Source of the DNA: Limnephilus marmoratus
Lineage: Eukaryota; Arthropoda; Insecta; Trichoptera; Limnephilidae
Reading direction: 5' to 3'
Assembly: GCA_917880885.1 (NCBI GenBank)
Contig: OU862927.1
Coordinates: 34,313,571-34,377,570, forward strand
Length of the DNA: 64,000 nt
Shown: positions 12,401 to 24,559 of the stretch, piece after piece
Numbering within the stretch: position 1 is the stretch's first letter
How the letters are laid out: each line of letters starts with the position of its first letter
Made by a program: the position numbers and the translations under genes
Notes under the pieces: generated by a model
What the model was told of the DNA's origin: nothing
The model's database searches: none
The model's input: the letters and a program-made list of their open reading frames with translations, nothing else

Positions 12401-12756
12401 TAGGTAATTTAAATTATTCAAACATAAAGCGTCCGGAGGACTTTGAAATCAAATATTCAAGACTCCTACACCGTGCAATTAATGTTTTTTTAATCAAAAC
12501 AACACTTACGTGATGTCGATGCCGGTTTCTGAAAACAAGACAAATATGTTTCCGTATGGAATAAAATAAAAATTTTAACTTACCGGGCATCCTCGAATTC
12601 CACAAAGGCAAAAGGAGGGCCTCTTCTGTTTTTTAGATCGACAAAAGTAACTTTTCCAAATTTGTAAAATAAATCTTGGATGTCTTTCGTCCTTATATCA
12701 GGAGGAAGATTTCCTACGTATATTCTGCATTCGTTTCTACCACCAGCGCCAGACAT
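409..12756 (-). CDS. SRSF1: SRSF1/SF2 (ASF) serine-arginine splicing factor, 5' four coding exons; 3' end outside window
   Basis: Nuclear SR protein that binds exonic enhancers and helps choose splice sites. Coding exons on the minus strand are 12584-12756, 7777-7970, 3986-4158 and 409-491; phases agree at every junction and give 207 codons plus two bases. RRM1 has RNP2 RIYVGNL (residues 11-17) and RNP1 GPPFAFVEF (about 46-54). A glycine/arginine-rich linker follows (about 83-112). The pseudo-RRM carries the family hallmark SWQDLKD (129-135). The last exon here reads [10 protein letters not shown] and then basic/serine residues leading toward the RS domain. The RS tail must lie beyond base 1, because exon 4 ends at a GT donor. 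The start is the first ATG in frame, with [17 protein letters not shown] typical of the family. Introns are large and repeat-laden. Identity is very secure; the gene is incomplete only because the window ends. Confidence 0.96.
623..922. mobile_element. pogo/Tigger-like MITE with TA target duplication
   Basis: Termini CAGTACAATCTCACTAATCC and, inverted, CAGTACAATCTCATTAATCC enclose 300 bp flanked by TA on both sides. The ATCCGGCAC inner terminus is typical of pogo/Tigger-group Tc1-mariner elements. No transposase remains; the short ORFs inside are not credible genes. Lies in an SRSF1 intron. Confidence 0.75.
1020..1460 (+). repeat. 430-bp interspersed repeat, copy 1
   Basis: Shares most of its length with copies at 8012-8455 (inverted) and 36735-37165, and partly with 24560-24730 and 25165-25252. 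Shared landmarks are a GAGGAAAATAATT hairpin segment near the 5' end and CCAATAAATGGTTCCCGGG near the 3' end. ORFs on both strands (one of 144 codons) have no recognisable domain. The class is unknown; a SINE or a LINE 3' end is possible. Confidence 0.7.
2230..2400 (+). repeat. 180-bp interspersed repeat, copy A
   Basis: Runs from AACGAAAAAGCGACATTAAA to CTTCTACCGCCTGTGAATTG. Three more copies occur at 16536-16770 (inverted), 17578-17726 and 51738-51924 (inverted). Non-coding; class unknown. Confidence 0.75.
2455..2762 (+). mobile_element. Helitron-like non-autonomous element, 3' part
   Basis: Contains the arthropod-wide repeat motif AACTATGCAACGGATTTTCA followed by AATAGATAGAGTGATTCATG, and ends GGGTCTGCTAGT. 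A CTAGT-type 3' end is what Helitron/Helentron-like elements show. No helicase coding sequence is present. The family assignment rests on recognition of these motifs and is moderate. Confidence 0.45.
2892..3033. repeat. 142-bp foldback (inverted repeat)
   Basis: Arms beginning ATTTGAATTAACAAATGACA pair with the opposite end over about 65 bp with few mismatches, around a short AT loop near 2962. Probably a small MITE; non-coding. Confidence 0.85.
3081..3291 (+). repeat. Tandem duplication, 122-bp period
   Basis: Two 89-bp blocks (3081-3169 and 3203-3291), both from TAATTCATCTTTAGTA to AAGACCGGTCT, differ at only a few bases. They are separated by AT-rich filler. Base 3292 onward (GAGTTTCAAATCACAACGGT) matches the flank of the 180-bp repeat at 16724. 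Confidence 0.85.
3986..4158 (-). CDS. SRSF1: SRSF1 coding exon 3 (pseudo-RRM)
   Basis: Acceptor CTTGCAG above 4158, donor GTAAGTC below 3986. Encodes [18 protein letters not shown] through [12 protein letters not shown], the body of the atypical second RRM with its invariant SWQDLKD motif. The exon ends in phase 0. Confidence 0.96.
4543..4943 (-). mobile_element. Retroposon-like insertion with long inverted arms and a tRNA-like body
   Basis: An 11-bp direct repeat GTATGTTCTTT (4543-4553 and 4933-4943) brackets a 379-bp insertion that begins with poly-T, i.e. a poly-A tail on the minus strand. Inside, arms 4611-4669 and 4874-4932 are inverted copies matching at 56 of 59 positions. The centre carries a tRNA-like sequence on the plus strand. 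Target duplication plus A-tail indicates LINE-style retroposition. The tRNA orientation is opposite to the tail, which is not the usual SINE design. Lies in an SRSF1 intron. Confidence 0.75.
4783..4855 (+). tRNA. tRNA-like sequence (degenerate, inside a repeat)
   Basis: A 73-bp cloverleaf can be drawn. The acceptor pairs at 5 of 7, the D arm is GCTC/GAGC, the 5-bp anticodon stem is TTTGA/TCAGA, and the T stem is ATGGG/CCCGT with a perfect B box GGTTCGAGTCC. The anticodon loop CCAAAAA has C instead of the near-universal T at position 33 and would give anticodon AAA. It is more likely a tRNA-derived promoter module or pseudogene than a working tRNA. Confidence 0.5.
4980..5215 (+). repeat. Imperfect tandem repeat
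   Basis: AATCTTGTTGCTCGCAACGC (near 5012) and AATCTTATTGCTTGCAATGC (near 5155) head two diverged copies of a block of about 145 bp. The sequence after it, CATAAGCTTGTTTTCAC, recurs at about 40008. Non-coding intron DNA. Confidence 0.5.
6049..6838. mobile_element. Foldback-type element with about 290-bp imperfect inverted repeats
   Basis: The left arm (6049-6345) contains AATGCAGATCCTGCCACAGT and TACGATTGTAGCCGACTTCG. The right arm (6535-6838) holds the same blocks inverted, in the same order from the ends. The middle has two tandem copies of an 80-90-bp unit (TAGCGGGCTTGTGTAT at about 6353 and 6433). No coding capacity. Lies in an SRSF1 intron. Confidence 0.7.
7231..7322. mobile_element. hAT MITE, short copy
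   Basis: Termini CAGTGGTTCCCAAACTC and, inverted, CAGTGGTTCCCAAAATG enclose 92 bp. Flanks CTCTAAAT and CTCTATAT are an 8-bp target duplication with one mismatch, as expected for hAT. Longer relatives sit at 20904-21209, 21292-21497 and 32692-33216. Confidence 0.8.
7777..7970 (-). CDS. SRSF1: SRSF1 coding exon 2
   Basis: Acceptor TCTCTCCAG directly above 7970, donor GTAAGT below 7777. Encodes the end of RRM1 ([14 protein letters not shown]) and the Gly/Arg-rich linker up to the start of RRM2 (RVLVSG). The exon is strikingly GC-rich against its AT-rich surroundings. A 430-bp repeat sits only about 45 bp upstream of its acceptor. Confidence 0.95.
8012..8455 (-). repeat. 430-bp interspersed repeat, copy 2, with target duplication
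   Basis: Inverted relative to copies at 1020 and 36735. The flanks duplicate host sequence (TTCATAAGATACTGAAGGA at about 7985 and TTCATAAGGTACTGAAGGA at about 8463), so it is an insertion with a target duplication of about 19 bp. It lies just upstream of the SRSF1 exon 2 acceptor. Confidence 0.7.
8453..8530 (+). repeat. Short tandem array, about 27-30-bp unit
   Basis: Three consecutive copies of AAGGATAAATTCATAAGATA. They appear to be an expansion of the target duplication on the right side of the 430-bp repeat insertion. Confidence 0.75.
8759..9009. mobile_element. TTAA-flanked MITE (piggyBac-like)
   Basis: TTAA at 8755-8758 and 9010-9013 flanks 251 bp with short related ends (CTCCTCAGAC and, inverted, TCCCTCGGAC). 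A diverged relative without a clear left end lies at about 37198-37434. Similar CTCGGACC-type ends follow TTAA at about 39997. Non-coding. Confidence 0.5.
9480..9950 (+). repeat. Tandem array with 150-bp period
   Basis: ATTGTAGGGATACTTACATT recurs at 9601 and 9751, and in diverged form at 9901. The block GGAACGGACTAATCAGACTG is also repeated. The first unit lacks about 20 bp present in the second. The two ORFs across it exist only because the period is divisible by three; they encode no known domain. Confidence 0.8.
10161..10546 (+). mobile_element. GGTGTCCGG-type MITE, copy 1
   Basis: TA-flanked 386-bp element whose ends (CAAGGTGTCCGGAAACTCGT and, inverted, CAACGTGTCCGGAAACTCGT) are near-identical for over 40 bp. 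A second copy, inverted, is at 17821-18203. Non-coding: the ORFs inside are incidental. Confidence 0.85.
11036..11817 (+). mobile_element. DNA transposon relic with MADF-domain gene (PIF/Harbinger-like)
   Basis: Left end CCAGACTCTCGGCGAGAAG and right end, inverted, CCAGACTCACGGCGAGAAG form terminal inverted repeats, with further CTCGGGCGAGAAG subterminal repeats. TAGCC/GGCTA may mark the outer tips. The inside encodes a MADF-type protein fragment. PIF/Harbinger elements carry such a DNA-binding partner gene, but no DDE transposase is seen here, so the superfamily is an inference. Confidence 0.55.
11349..11626 (+). pseudogene. MADF-domain protein fragment (broken)
   Basis: Reads [20 protein letters not shown], then [14 protein letters not shown], a TAA stop at 11468-11470, then in the same frame [20 protein letters not shown] and [15 protein letters not shown]. 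The LK.K...L..(stop)R..., SSKSGAG and P.WFAYDAL blocks are the core of the MADF DNA-binding domain. The stop replaces the expected aromatic residue before RKY. It ends with a stop after about 91 codons, so it is a partial relic inside the inverted-repeat element. Confidence 0.65.
12584..12756 (-). CDS. SRSF1: SRSF1 coding exon 1
   Basis: Start codon at 12756-12754. Encodes the N-terminus and most of RRM1 (residues 1-57 plus two bases). The exon ends GATGCCCG and is followed by a consensus GTAAGT donor. Confidence 0.95.
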
Positions 12757-13170
12757 TTTTAAATTGATTATGAGAACCAAGCTACAAGTCACTAAAATAA
12801 GATATTTTCGAACATAAATTCGAGCACAGAATCGGAGAACAAACGAAACTCGCTATTTTATCAAGATCAAGATTACAATTCAAAATGGCGATGCGTTTGC
12901 TCCTAGATGTACTAGTTTTTCCTCATGGATACAAGTAAAAAGAAGGCAACTAAGCAAAACGTTTAAATTCTAGCATATATGAATAGTTCAGGAAGAAAAA
13001 TATAGATTTCTCTTTTTACACTTTTCTGGCTACTCTTTTCAAAATTTTAATCATAAATCCAAATTTGACAAAAAGTTGCCAGTGCGACACAATTACTTGC
13101 CATACATTATATTTAGTAAGTTCTTTCTTACTAGAAACCAAAGTAGCTTGATCAAAGCTCCGACTGTTGG
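12757..13170. other. SRSF1 upstream region
   Basis: Presumed 5' UTR and promoter of SRSF1, read on the minus strand. No TATA box or other core element could be assigned. No repeat or ORF recognised. Confidence 0.4.
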
Positions 13171-13358
13171 TAAAGCCTCGACTACATTAAGCGAGTTTAC
13201 GAGCTACTAGCCGGAAAACTCACTATCTGCTAGTAATCTCACTCAATGAAATCATATTACTAGCTAACTAGCAGATTTTACACTGAAGGAGTTTACTAGC
13301 AGATAGTGAATTTGCCGGCTAATAGCTTGTAAACTTACTCAATGTAATCGAGGCTTTA
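13171..13358. mobile_element. MITE, AAGCCTCGATTAC family, copy 1
   Basis: Both ends carry AAGCCTCGA followed by TACATT and GAGTTTAC-like sequence as inverted repeats. The middle contains further inverted copies of CTATCTGCTAGT. A sister copy is at 14496-14679. Probably TA-flanked; non-coding. Confidence 0.75.
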
Positions 13359-14495
13359 AGAGAACCAATCTTATTTTCGAAAGTAATAAATACTTTTTTA
13401 ATAACACGACTTTTCATAGCTGGGGACTGGGGTACGCAGAAAAAAATTAATGCCTTTTACAATATTTCCTAGCGTACTGTTTGCAAACTCTTGCTTCCTT
13501 TGCACGTTAAACATACACCCACCGTGCTATTCTATTTAAATTTTCTATCAAAAAACAATTTTTAACCAACGAAAGGCAGGAATAATAAATGGTTGCAGTC
13601 ATCTCCTGGTAAGTGCTTACGTAACGTGCCTAATTTGCAAAATTATATTGATGATTGGACACAATTATACTACCGTGTTTGATTTTGATGGATGCCGTGG
13701 TGTTCTTTCTATGCTTTCAATTATCGCTAGTGGAACATGTTTCGACAAGATAGAATTTCGCATCTAATTTGTTACATAGCTCTATGCCTCCAATTGAGCT
13801 CCAACTGTATCCAACGTCTGTAACAACTGTAACGATCTAATGCCGAACGGACGGAACTACCAAATCTTGTCAATGTGCACCGCATATTGTAACATTTTAC
13901 CGTTTTAATATTGTAACATTTTCGACTATATAGTATGACTCTATTGCATATCCAGATAGCCTGGCAGTGCACCAGAAAAAACATGTGTTTTGCTTTGCAA
14001 TTAGTGTTTGGCAATCGTCGATTGCCATTTTTATTAACAACTTTTCATTGCTTTGGATTTGTGCCTAACGTATTGGGAAGGCCCAAAGATTATAGGCCTA
14101 ATTTAGTAAAATATTTAATAAAATGTATAAGAAAACGGCGTAAAAAAACCGTTTTTAGCATTCATAAAAAAATTATCAGAACGACGATATAAATAGATTT
14201 TACGCCAAACTCCAGAGCTAAAATCTTTTCACTAGTCAGAAATACTTAAAAATGGTTCCATGCTAACTCAGAATGAAACCAGCTCAGGACCACCTCAGAA
14301 ATGTCATTAAAAGCTATGAAAAAATAATTTTAAAATAGCCGATAACCCTAACCTATTTAACTTTTTTTATCACTCATACACTATATTATTATTCCGTATA
14401 TATTTTGGTTGTATATAAATGAAAAACACACACGTAATAATATTTACGTATATTTAAAATGAGGCTTGCGAGCCGCAGTTTATGCCACATCTATT

Positions 14496-14679
14496 TAAGC
14501 CTAGATTACATTAAGCGAGTTTAGCCGGCGTATTCTAACACTATCTGCCAGTAAACTCCTTCAGTGTAAAATCTGCTAGTTAGCTAGTAATAATATGATT
14601 ACACTGAGTGAGTTCACTAGCAGATAGTGAATACGCCGGCTAGTAGCTTGTAAACTCGCTCAATGTAATCGAGGCTTTA
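14496..14679. mobile_element. MITE, AAGCCTCGATTAC family, copy 2
   Basis: Same ends as the element at 13171-13358 (TAAGCCTAGATTACATTAAG at left, AATGTAATCGAGGCTTTA at right) and the same internal CAGATAGTG blocks. Confidence 0.75.
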
Positions 14680-16535
14680 TATGCGCACTCTTCCAAATTT
14701 ATAAATTATATTTTCCTAAAATTAAATACATTTTAAAACAAATTTAGATATGATAAATTTTGTCTTCGCGTCCTGTGCATAAATGTTATTTTGCGATGAC
14801 GATTATTGCATCGTTATTAGCTTAACGTCGAAAGCTGTTCCCTTTATAGCTTCACCTTTAAAATTTCCATAATGTTGCCATTAAACTCGTTTGGGAGACG
14901 CAACTGGGAGACTCTTCCAGAAGGTGACCAATAGAAGATTTGCACCAGTCAAAATCCATTTTGTAAAAGATTATCCGCGAAGAGAGGGACCTTAGAAATT
15001 TTGGAGTAGAAATTAGAATTGTGGCGGTGCTGTATTCGCCGATATACAGATTCTTGTATTTTCATATTATTGTTGCTTCGGTTTAAAGGTAAGCCTCGTT
15101 TTATTAATATCTTCCATTTTTCTCGCATATTTACGGTGGCCCAAATATTTTCTATCGCATTTCATAAAATGTATATTATCAAGAGCCCCCTTGTTTCTGG
15201 ATATCGATAAAACGTTGTCTAGGCAATTACTCATATAATTTGATCTATCAGACATTTAATTAAACTAGACAAAGCGATATTTTTAAAATTCTAGAATGTC
15301 TGATTTTTTTACCATCTTGTAATTTTTTCGAATTTTTTGATGACAGAATTGAACGTTAGCGCTACTGTCAGAGTCCTCGCGAGAAATACATATTCGGACG
15401 ATACAAATAGGTAAATAATGTCGATATTAAAGTATCACCGATTGCATCAAATCGATTATGTATTTATAAATATAACGCGGTCCATATGTATGTACTTCGA
15501 AGCAATGCCGGTGTCTGATTTGTAGAAAAAGATCACCATCACAGGTACACATGGAAAATATTTAAATATCAACTCCTCATTGTGATTTTCTCCTTGTTTT
15601 ATTTTCCTCGATTGATTTTGTCATAGCTTACTGTCATGGAAACTACTCAAACTTGATTATAATTAGACACTGGATTGATTTTCTCTGCCCATAAATTATT
15701 TAAGATTCTATTGAATTCCAAAATAAGTCTGTCTACTCAAACCCTTCATTCTAAGTTCAAGGTTTTTAAAAGCCATGAACGTCATATTATGTTGTTGTTG
15801 ACTTTATAAATAGATTATCTACAGGATTGCTCATTAGAGAATGCTGTGCAAAGATATTTCACAGTATCAATGTTATTTCTAACTCTGTGATGTGATCTAA
15901 AACATTATTTCTGTTGTAATAATTTCTATAATCGCTTGGTACTTGATAGCTGAAAATGTTTGAATGTGGAATGTTGCCGCCATTTGACCGCCCGCCATTC
16001 TTTAGCAAAGCTTGGATATCTGGTTGTCATACGATGCATTAGAGTACCTACCTACCTACCTACATCACTCAGGTACTGGTAGTTACTTACTGGATTCTTT
16101 CGACACTGTCTTCTTTCTTATTGGATGTTTGAAAAATATCCAACAAATATAATAGTGTAATGTTTGATAGTTTAGAGGAAGTGACCCCCTTCCGAATACT
16201 TAGATTATACCTAAATAAAGTCTTATAATAAACTGGATTGATTTTGAAGTTTTTTTTTTGTGTTAGAAGAAAATATTCTGTCTGTATGTATAAATATGTT
16301 GTCAAATTTGTGACTGTATACTTGTATACTGAAATATACTTATACTGAAATATACTATATACTTGTACACTGACACTTGTATACTGAAAGTCTTGATGGC
16401 GCTAAAACTAAGCAAATTTATGGATTTTTGAAGGGTCCAACTCCTTTGAAGTTACTTATCAAAAAAAAGTAAAATGTGAGACATTCCGGTGGTTGATATC
16501 TTTAAAAATATGATAATATTAAATAAATACAAGTG
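14680..16535. other. Intergenic AT-rich DNA without recognisable gene
   Basis: Only short incidental ORFs. A (TACC)n microsatellite lies at about 16048-16063 and an imperfect CTTGTATACTGAAATATA tandem at about 16319-16390. Nothing else could be supported. Confidence 0.5.
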
Positions 16536-16770
16536 TGCAGTTCACACGAGGTAGAAGTGAAACCTTCAGAAAACTAAAGTAGACAAGAGTGAGGAGGCTA
16601 CGAAGCCTCGCACAAAGAGAAGACCGAATATTCTATCTCATTCTCTCGCAGGCTAAATCCTATATATCAATATATGTAGGTATGTGTTTATCTCCTTTTT
16701 AGTGTCGCTTTTTCGTTTCATTGAGTTTCAAACCACAACGGTGCTAAAGAAGTTTCACTTCAAATATGTT
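16536..16770 (-). repeat. 180-bp interspersed repeat, copy B (extended)
   Basis: Inverted relative to copy A. It continues past the common core into GAGTTTCAAACCACAACGGT and GCTAAAGAAGTTTCACTTCA. This extension gives the unoccupied version of the site used by the LINE at 51.9-60.7 kb. Confidence 0.8.
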
Positions 16771-17577
16771 TGTGCTAGTGTCAAAATCCAGAGAGGAAAT
16801 AGGGGAATACTTTTGCAAAATGCCGCCTAAGGCCCATCTTAAATGCATAAATTCAAAGCTCCATAGCTTATGGTAAAAATGCTCTTGGTAGCTGAAGTTA
16901 GTAAAAAAAATCTGCAAATTTCATGACACTCGAGCTCACAGTAAAAGAGTTTTTGCTATTAAGATACTAGGCTCAAATCAAAATTATACAAAATGAAAGA
17001 TCTAACGGCGACCACATTTGATAGTTACATAGTGTTGAAATAATCAAAAATAAAATGTATTTATTAGAGTTAGATCTAAGCAAAATCGCAAGTCAATAAC
17101 ACTATCAAAACAAATTATCAACTGAAATTATCACTGCTATATTATTAAATTGGGTCCCACGCCTTGGTAAGTGGGTCAATAATTCTAATAATATTGTTCT
17201 AGAAATACATAATTGCAACAACACCATTTGATGCCTGCCTAGGAGACATTTAGTAATAGTGCATAACATTGACAACAGACATGTGCATGCTAATACGGAC
17301 ACAATGGAAATGTTTTTTTATTGAAATCTCCGTCCCACTTGCACATTTCCCATTGGTAGTTAGTTCCTAACTGACTGCCACTGTTAGACTTTCTTTATAA
17401 CACTGGCCTTTTTAACTCAATCTGTCCCATCGTACTGTGACACAATATGTACGTGCTTTGGTGATACTTCATGGATCACATATGCGACAGCTACTGCACA
17501 AATTCAAATTCAAATTCAGCAACTTTTTCAAATCGTATAGTATAAGAAATCATGTGGAATTTGCAGTATTTTTATTG
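16771..17577. other. Intergenic DNA, nothing recognised
   Basis: No gene, RNA or repeat family could be supported between the two 180-bp repeat copies. Confidence 0.4.
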
Positions 17578-17726
17578 AGGAACGAAAAAGCGACACTAAA
17601 AAGAGACAAACACATACATCTATAGGATTTAGCCTGCAAGAGAATGAGATAGATAGAATAATCCCCACTCTTGTTACTACTTTAGTTTTCTGAAGGTTTC
17701 ACTTCTACCGCTTGTAAACTGCACCA
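17578..17726 (+). repeat. 180-bp interspersed repeat, copy C
   Basis: Same orientation as copy A, from AACGAAAAAGCGACACTAAA to CTTCTACCGCTTGTAAACTG, with a small deletion relative to copy A. Confidence 0.75.
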
Positions 17727-17820
17727 AATTTTAGTTTTTTTACAAGTGTGTGAGGGGCATCATGATTTGCCTGATTTTACGATCGGCCTGCGACATATAC
17801 GCGAGGATACGAATTGTATA

Positions 17821-18203
17821 CAACGTGTCCGGAAACTCGCGGTACAAGCGGGAAACTGGTGAATCTACATCACGTAGAGAACCCAAAAAACTTATTTTTT
17901 TCGATCTGAGCATTTCGATTTTAATATTATTTTTTTTCTATTTTTCCATTTTTTCGGCAACTAAAGGGTTAAAAAAAATTTTGAGCCCGGTTTACCCTTC
18001 GATGCATTTTATAAGACATTACACAGCTGAAATCAACCCCCTAGTGAAAATTTTTTTCCAATTTAACCAAAAAAATTCCAACTTCGGACCCGATTTACTC
18101 GAAAACGAAAGCTCAAATCAAAAAAGTTATTTCACAAATCGACTCCGAATGTCATATAGATTTACCAGTTTCCCACTTGTACTACGAGTTTCCGGACACC
18201 GTG
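17821..18203 (-). mobile_element. GGTGTCCGG-type MITE, copy 2
   Basis: Inverted full-length relative of 10161-10546, TA-flanked, with ends CAACGTGTCCGGAAACTCG and GAGTTTCCGGACACCGTG. A 152-codon ORF running through it is incidental: it copies MITE sequence and has no domain. Confidence 0.85.
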
Positions 18204-18419
18204 TATAGTATTTGTTAAGTCAGTGACTAAATCTCTTTAACCTTCCAGTAGTCACAGCCTTGCACCAAACATAAGCAGTCGCGCGCGGTCGGTGATTCCG
18301 CATTGGTTATGGTTTTAGAAGACAACTGAATATTTCATGATATTGTATGTAGCATATAATAAAAAAGTCTTTTATCTATATAAACAATAAATTAAAAAAA
18401 AAAAAAAATGGTAATCAAT

Positions 18420-18600
18420 CTAGCATCCGGCTGGCGGTGGCAAAACGAAAAATTCCAGAGCCGCTCGTTATTAAAGGCAAATCAATTAAATTTTCGTTAT
18501 TTAACCAATCAAATTTGTTTTATGGGACTTAGCTATAAAAGATCATTTGGCTTGGCCTATTTCAGTGTATCTTTCGCCATATATTCCTATTGGGAATATA
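18420..18600 (-). repeat. Truncated copy of the CTAG-ended element (empty piggyBac site)
   Basis: Matches the inverted complement of the element at 48743-49266, starting CTAGCATCCGGCTGGCGGTG. It keeps an uninterrupted TTATTAAAGGCAAATCAATT where the 48.9-kb copy carries a TTAA insertion. It loses similarity near CGCCATATATTCC. Confidence 0.75.
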
Positions 18601-19209
18601 TATATCATCGTCAGAATCCGTAGTATTTGCTGAAAATGCACAATCTCAGGAATCTCTTTCTCGAGAATAGTTGGACTGAATATTTCTTATAAATTTATTT
18701 ATTTATTTGCAACTTATAAATAAATGCAAGTACTGATTTGCGTATAACGTATTTACATAAAATAAAACTAAGTTCTAAATAATATGATACAAATATCATG
18801 AAATATTCACCCAACTCTCAATATTATTCAAGAGATTTTTCAAGTATACAACCAGTCGCGTGCGGAATCTGAGACTGCAAATATAAACAAAATAACATGT
18901 GCGCTTGCGTCGAATGTCACTGGGGGTACTGAGGGGAGGTACCTCACCCCCCCGAGGATATCACGGAAGCGTAATTGTCTATTGTTTATAGTTAGCGCAT
19001 AATCAGTAAAATAAGTTGGCTGCGGACTCACAGACTGCGTGCGACCGCCGAAATGTTAAAATATATTTTTTTCTTCAATTGACATGTTGTGTTTTCACCC
19101 GGTGATTGGAATTACTGGAGGGTTAGATTACAGATACTACATTAGACTGTATTAGTGAACATATAATTTAGAGATTTTATTTGTTATTATTCACAGAACA
19201 GACGTCAAG
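18601..19209. other. DYNLL upstream region
   Basis: Contains a TTTATTTATTTATTT microsatellite near 18698. A likely 5' UTR splice acceptor (TTATTATTCACAG at about 19197) lies just before AACAGACGTCAAG and the start codon. The promoter itself could not be placed. Confidence 0.4.
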
Positions 19210-21862
<2,653 letters not shown>

Positions 21863-23700
21863 ACACCCCCTTCAGTCCCATCCGGTTTAATGAATGTGTT
21901 CCACCCCCATTCCGCGTGACTGTGTTAAATCATTAGAACTAAATTAAAGGGTAAAAGTAATATTTGGGAAATTATTAGTTAAGGATTGCGGCGCCGCGCT
22001 CTCTCCGGGCTCTCTCCGGCGCCGCAGCATTTTAATTATGATATAGATGTTACTATTATAATTTCAAATTATATATGTTGAGTTGATGGTGGCCCTATTG
22101 TTTATTTCTATACATTTTATTGCCTTATAAGTTCATCTTATAAAACTACCGTCAGTCCGAGCATTCAAACCCTCCCAACAAATAATCTCTTTGTTCAAGT
22201 TGTTTTTGCCGTGTGCTCCGTACATCTGTTATGACAAATTATTACGTCGTGTTGTTTTGGACCATCTTTTGAAAATAGCAAATTTAAGATGGACAATTGA
22301 ATTTATGTTTAAATCGTAAATTAAATTGAGTTTTAAAACCACAAAACTGCATTGTTTCAATGAGTGTGACAAAAATTTATTTTCAGACATGTTCACGGCA
22401 ATTATTTAGTAATTAACTTTATTGCAACTAATTTGGCACGTTTTTGGATTTTCCTATTATTATTGTGAATTTAATATTATCTTAGGATTTTGATTCCAGT
22501 ATTTTCACTCAAAACAAAATTAATACAAAAAAATACGCAGTAATAATGTAATACACCTTATCCTTTTATACTTGTAAAAATATAAATATATTTTCTCCTA
22601 ACATTAGGTTAACATATTAATAATATACATAGTAAAATTTCTTTCCCTGTCATAAAATGAGAAAAAATCATCTTGATACTACTATACTTACATTTAAGAC
22701 TATTCTGTCGGTGGCTAAAATTAAAAACACTACTCTTTTTGACTGTTTGAAGAAATAGATTGTTAAAGAACGAAACCCCTGTGGAGAGATTGTAGTACTA
22801 TAAAATGAGTTAATCCGGCGTGTATATCTTTGTATGGTTAATGTTAATTGACGAGTACATAATAAGATGGGATCTATGGGAGTAATGTTTAAAAAGGTGT
22901 TAATAACATCTCCCTGAAAGTGGAAAGCACAAATGTATTACCTTTGTCGAGTCAATTACCAAATAGTTGTGAACTATTGTATCTTGCATACAAGTCATTG
23001 ACAATTGATTACATAATATATTGTTTAGGTAATCTTTTTATTTCTGTTGTACCCTTCTCACCTTTTACCTTTACCACGGTGAATGATAAATAATCATGAC
23101 TTGAAATAGAATTTTCCACTATTCTTGTATCAGCATATTTTAAAGACCCTAGACATAAGGCAGTGTGACTGAAGATTGTATGATTATGTGAAATTCCTTA
23201 TCCCATTCGTTTCATATTGTAAATTGCTTTTAATTAATAAGCACAAATTTATTTATGATTCAGCTGAATGTTTTGTTAGGTTTTTTTTTTTTTACTCACA
23301 AATAGTCATGTGTAGCTAATATTAATATGAAGTCTCATATTGCATTTATGTTTTAGGAGTTGAAGTTCCCTTATTGACTTCAGTTGAATTGAATGCATGG
23401 TTAATTAGTCGTCTATGATAATTGGTGTATTCAGAATACTTATTGTATCAGGAAGAAAAAAAAATCACTGTTTTAATTAAAATTCCTTCTGAAATAAACA
23501 AAAGTTTTTGTTTGCCACAATTGTGTACTTAAAAGGAATGGAAACTGAGACGCCTCGGCTGTTTCTTGTTTGAGTTATGTTTGAAAAATATATCTATTTA
23601 CTAAATTGGTACCTACTTTCTAGTTGTCACAATGTTAGCCACATCCTTTGGGTTTTTATTTGTGGCAATAAATCAGTTCTCTTTGAATGCTGTGTTATTA
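21863..23700 (+). other. DYNLL 3' UTR and downstream AT-rich DNA
   Basis: Includes a GC-rich potential hairpin at 21987-22026 shortly after the stop codon. Several AATAAA-like signals follow (for example GAAATAAAC near 23491), but the true polyadenylation site cannot be chosen. No gene recognised. Confidence 0.45.
21987..22026 (+). promoter_or_regulatory. GC-rich stem-loop in DYNLL 3' UTR
   Basis: TGCGGCGCCG (21987-21996) pairs perfectly with CGGCGCCGCA (22017-22026) around a 20-base loop holding a doubled CTCTCTCCGG(G/C). It stands out from an otherwise AT-rich UTR. A regulatory role is inference only. Confidence 0.45.
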
Positions 23701-23730
23701 ATACTACCCGGACACCCCTTACACACATAC

Positions 23731-24322
23731 AGCCTTACTCATCATGAAACCGTACCACGGCTCTGTAGCGTCGCGGTAGCTACACAGTGGAATAAGCCTA
23801 CACTGCTCAGGGTAAAAATCTTTACTCATCATCATAATGTTTCTCGACAGCTGTTATGATTTTTTTTACGGTAGCAACACTGCTCCAAAGCTGAAAAACG
23901 CGGCCAATTTAGCATTTCGCAGCGTGTTGCCAACTTCACGTTTATTCATACGTCAACATCAGTCAACACAACGTTGACTTTGGTAAATCTATATTTAGAC
24001 CTAAAATCTCCTTCCGTAAGTGTCGCAAATGTAGTGTTTTCCGTAGCCGTGGTGCACGAATGCGGTCAATATTTGCCAAAGCTCCGTTCAAAATGTCAAG
24101 ATTCTCATAAAAGTTCGCCATTTCGTCAGTTACAACGCACGGGGTACTGAGTTAACCCTGGTGATCGGGTGGTTTAAATTCTGACAGCTACTACATCTCC
24201 CGTACAGCGATTCGGTAAGAACATGCGCATGGGCGCGATTAACCCACCATGTTGAGTAACAATTTCACCTAACCCGGTCTTGCTCCGAGGTTGTATCTTA
24301 TTTTGCGATGATGAGTAAGACT
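23731..24322. mobile_element. Possible inverted-repeat element
   Basis: AGCCTTACTCATCATG at the left and, inverted, AGTCTTACTCATCATCG at the right could be terminal repeats of a 590-bp element of higher GC than its surroundings. A third TTTACTCATCATCAT lies inside. No target duplication is evident. Confidence 0.3.
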
Positions 24323-24559
24323 GATAGTTTTACAAAGTTATCCGTGCAGTCTGCAGGTATGATCCTGCTGCTGAAGTAATCTCTGACATAATTCACAGGC
24401 CAATGTTGTACATAATTCTTTGATAAAGAAAAGAAGTTCAAAAGTGTAAATTATTTCCTTGCATGTTCAAATTTGACTGGCATTTTAATGAAATATGAGC
24501 ATGACATTTTTGCTAACCAAACACCTGGTGGATATTAGTGTGAAACTATTAGGACTAAG

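Noticed and set aside
17750..18208. 152-codon plus-strand ORF
   Set aside because: It runs through a MITE whose sister copy at 10.2-10.5 kb has no matching intact frame; no domain, composition follows the repeat.
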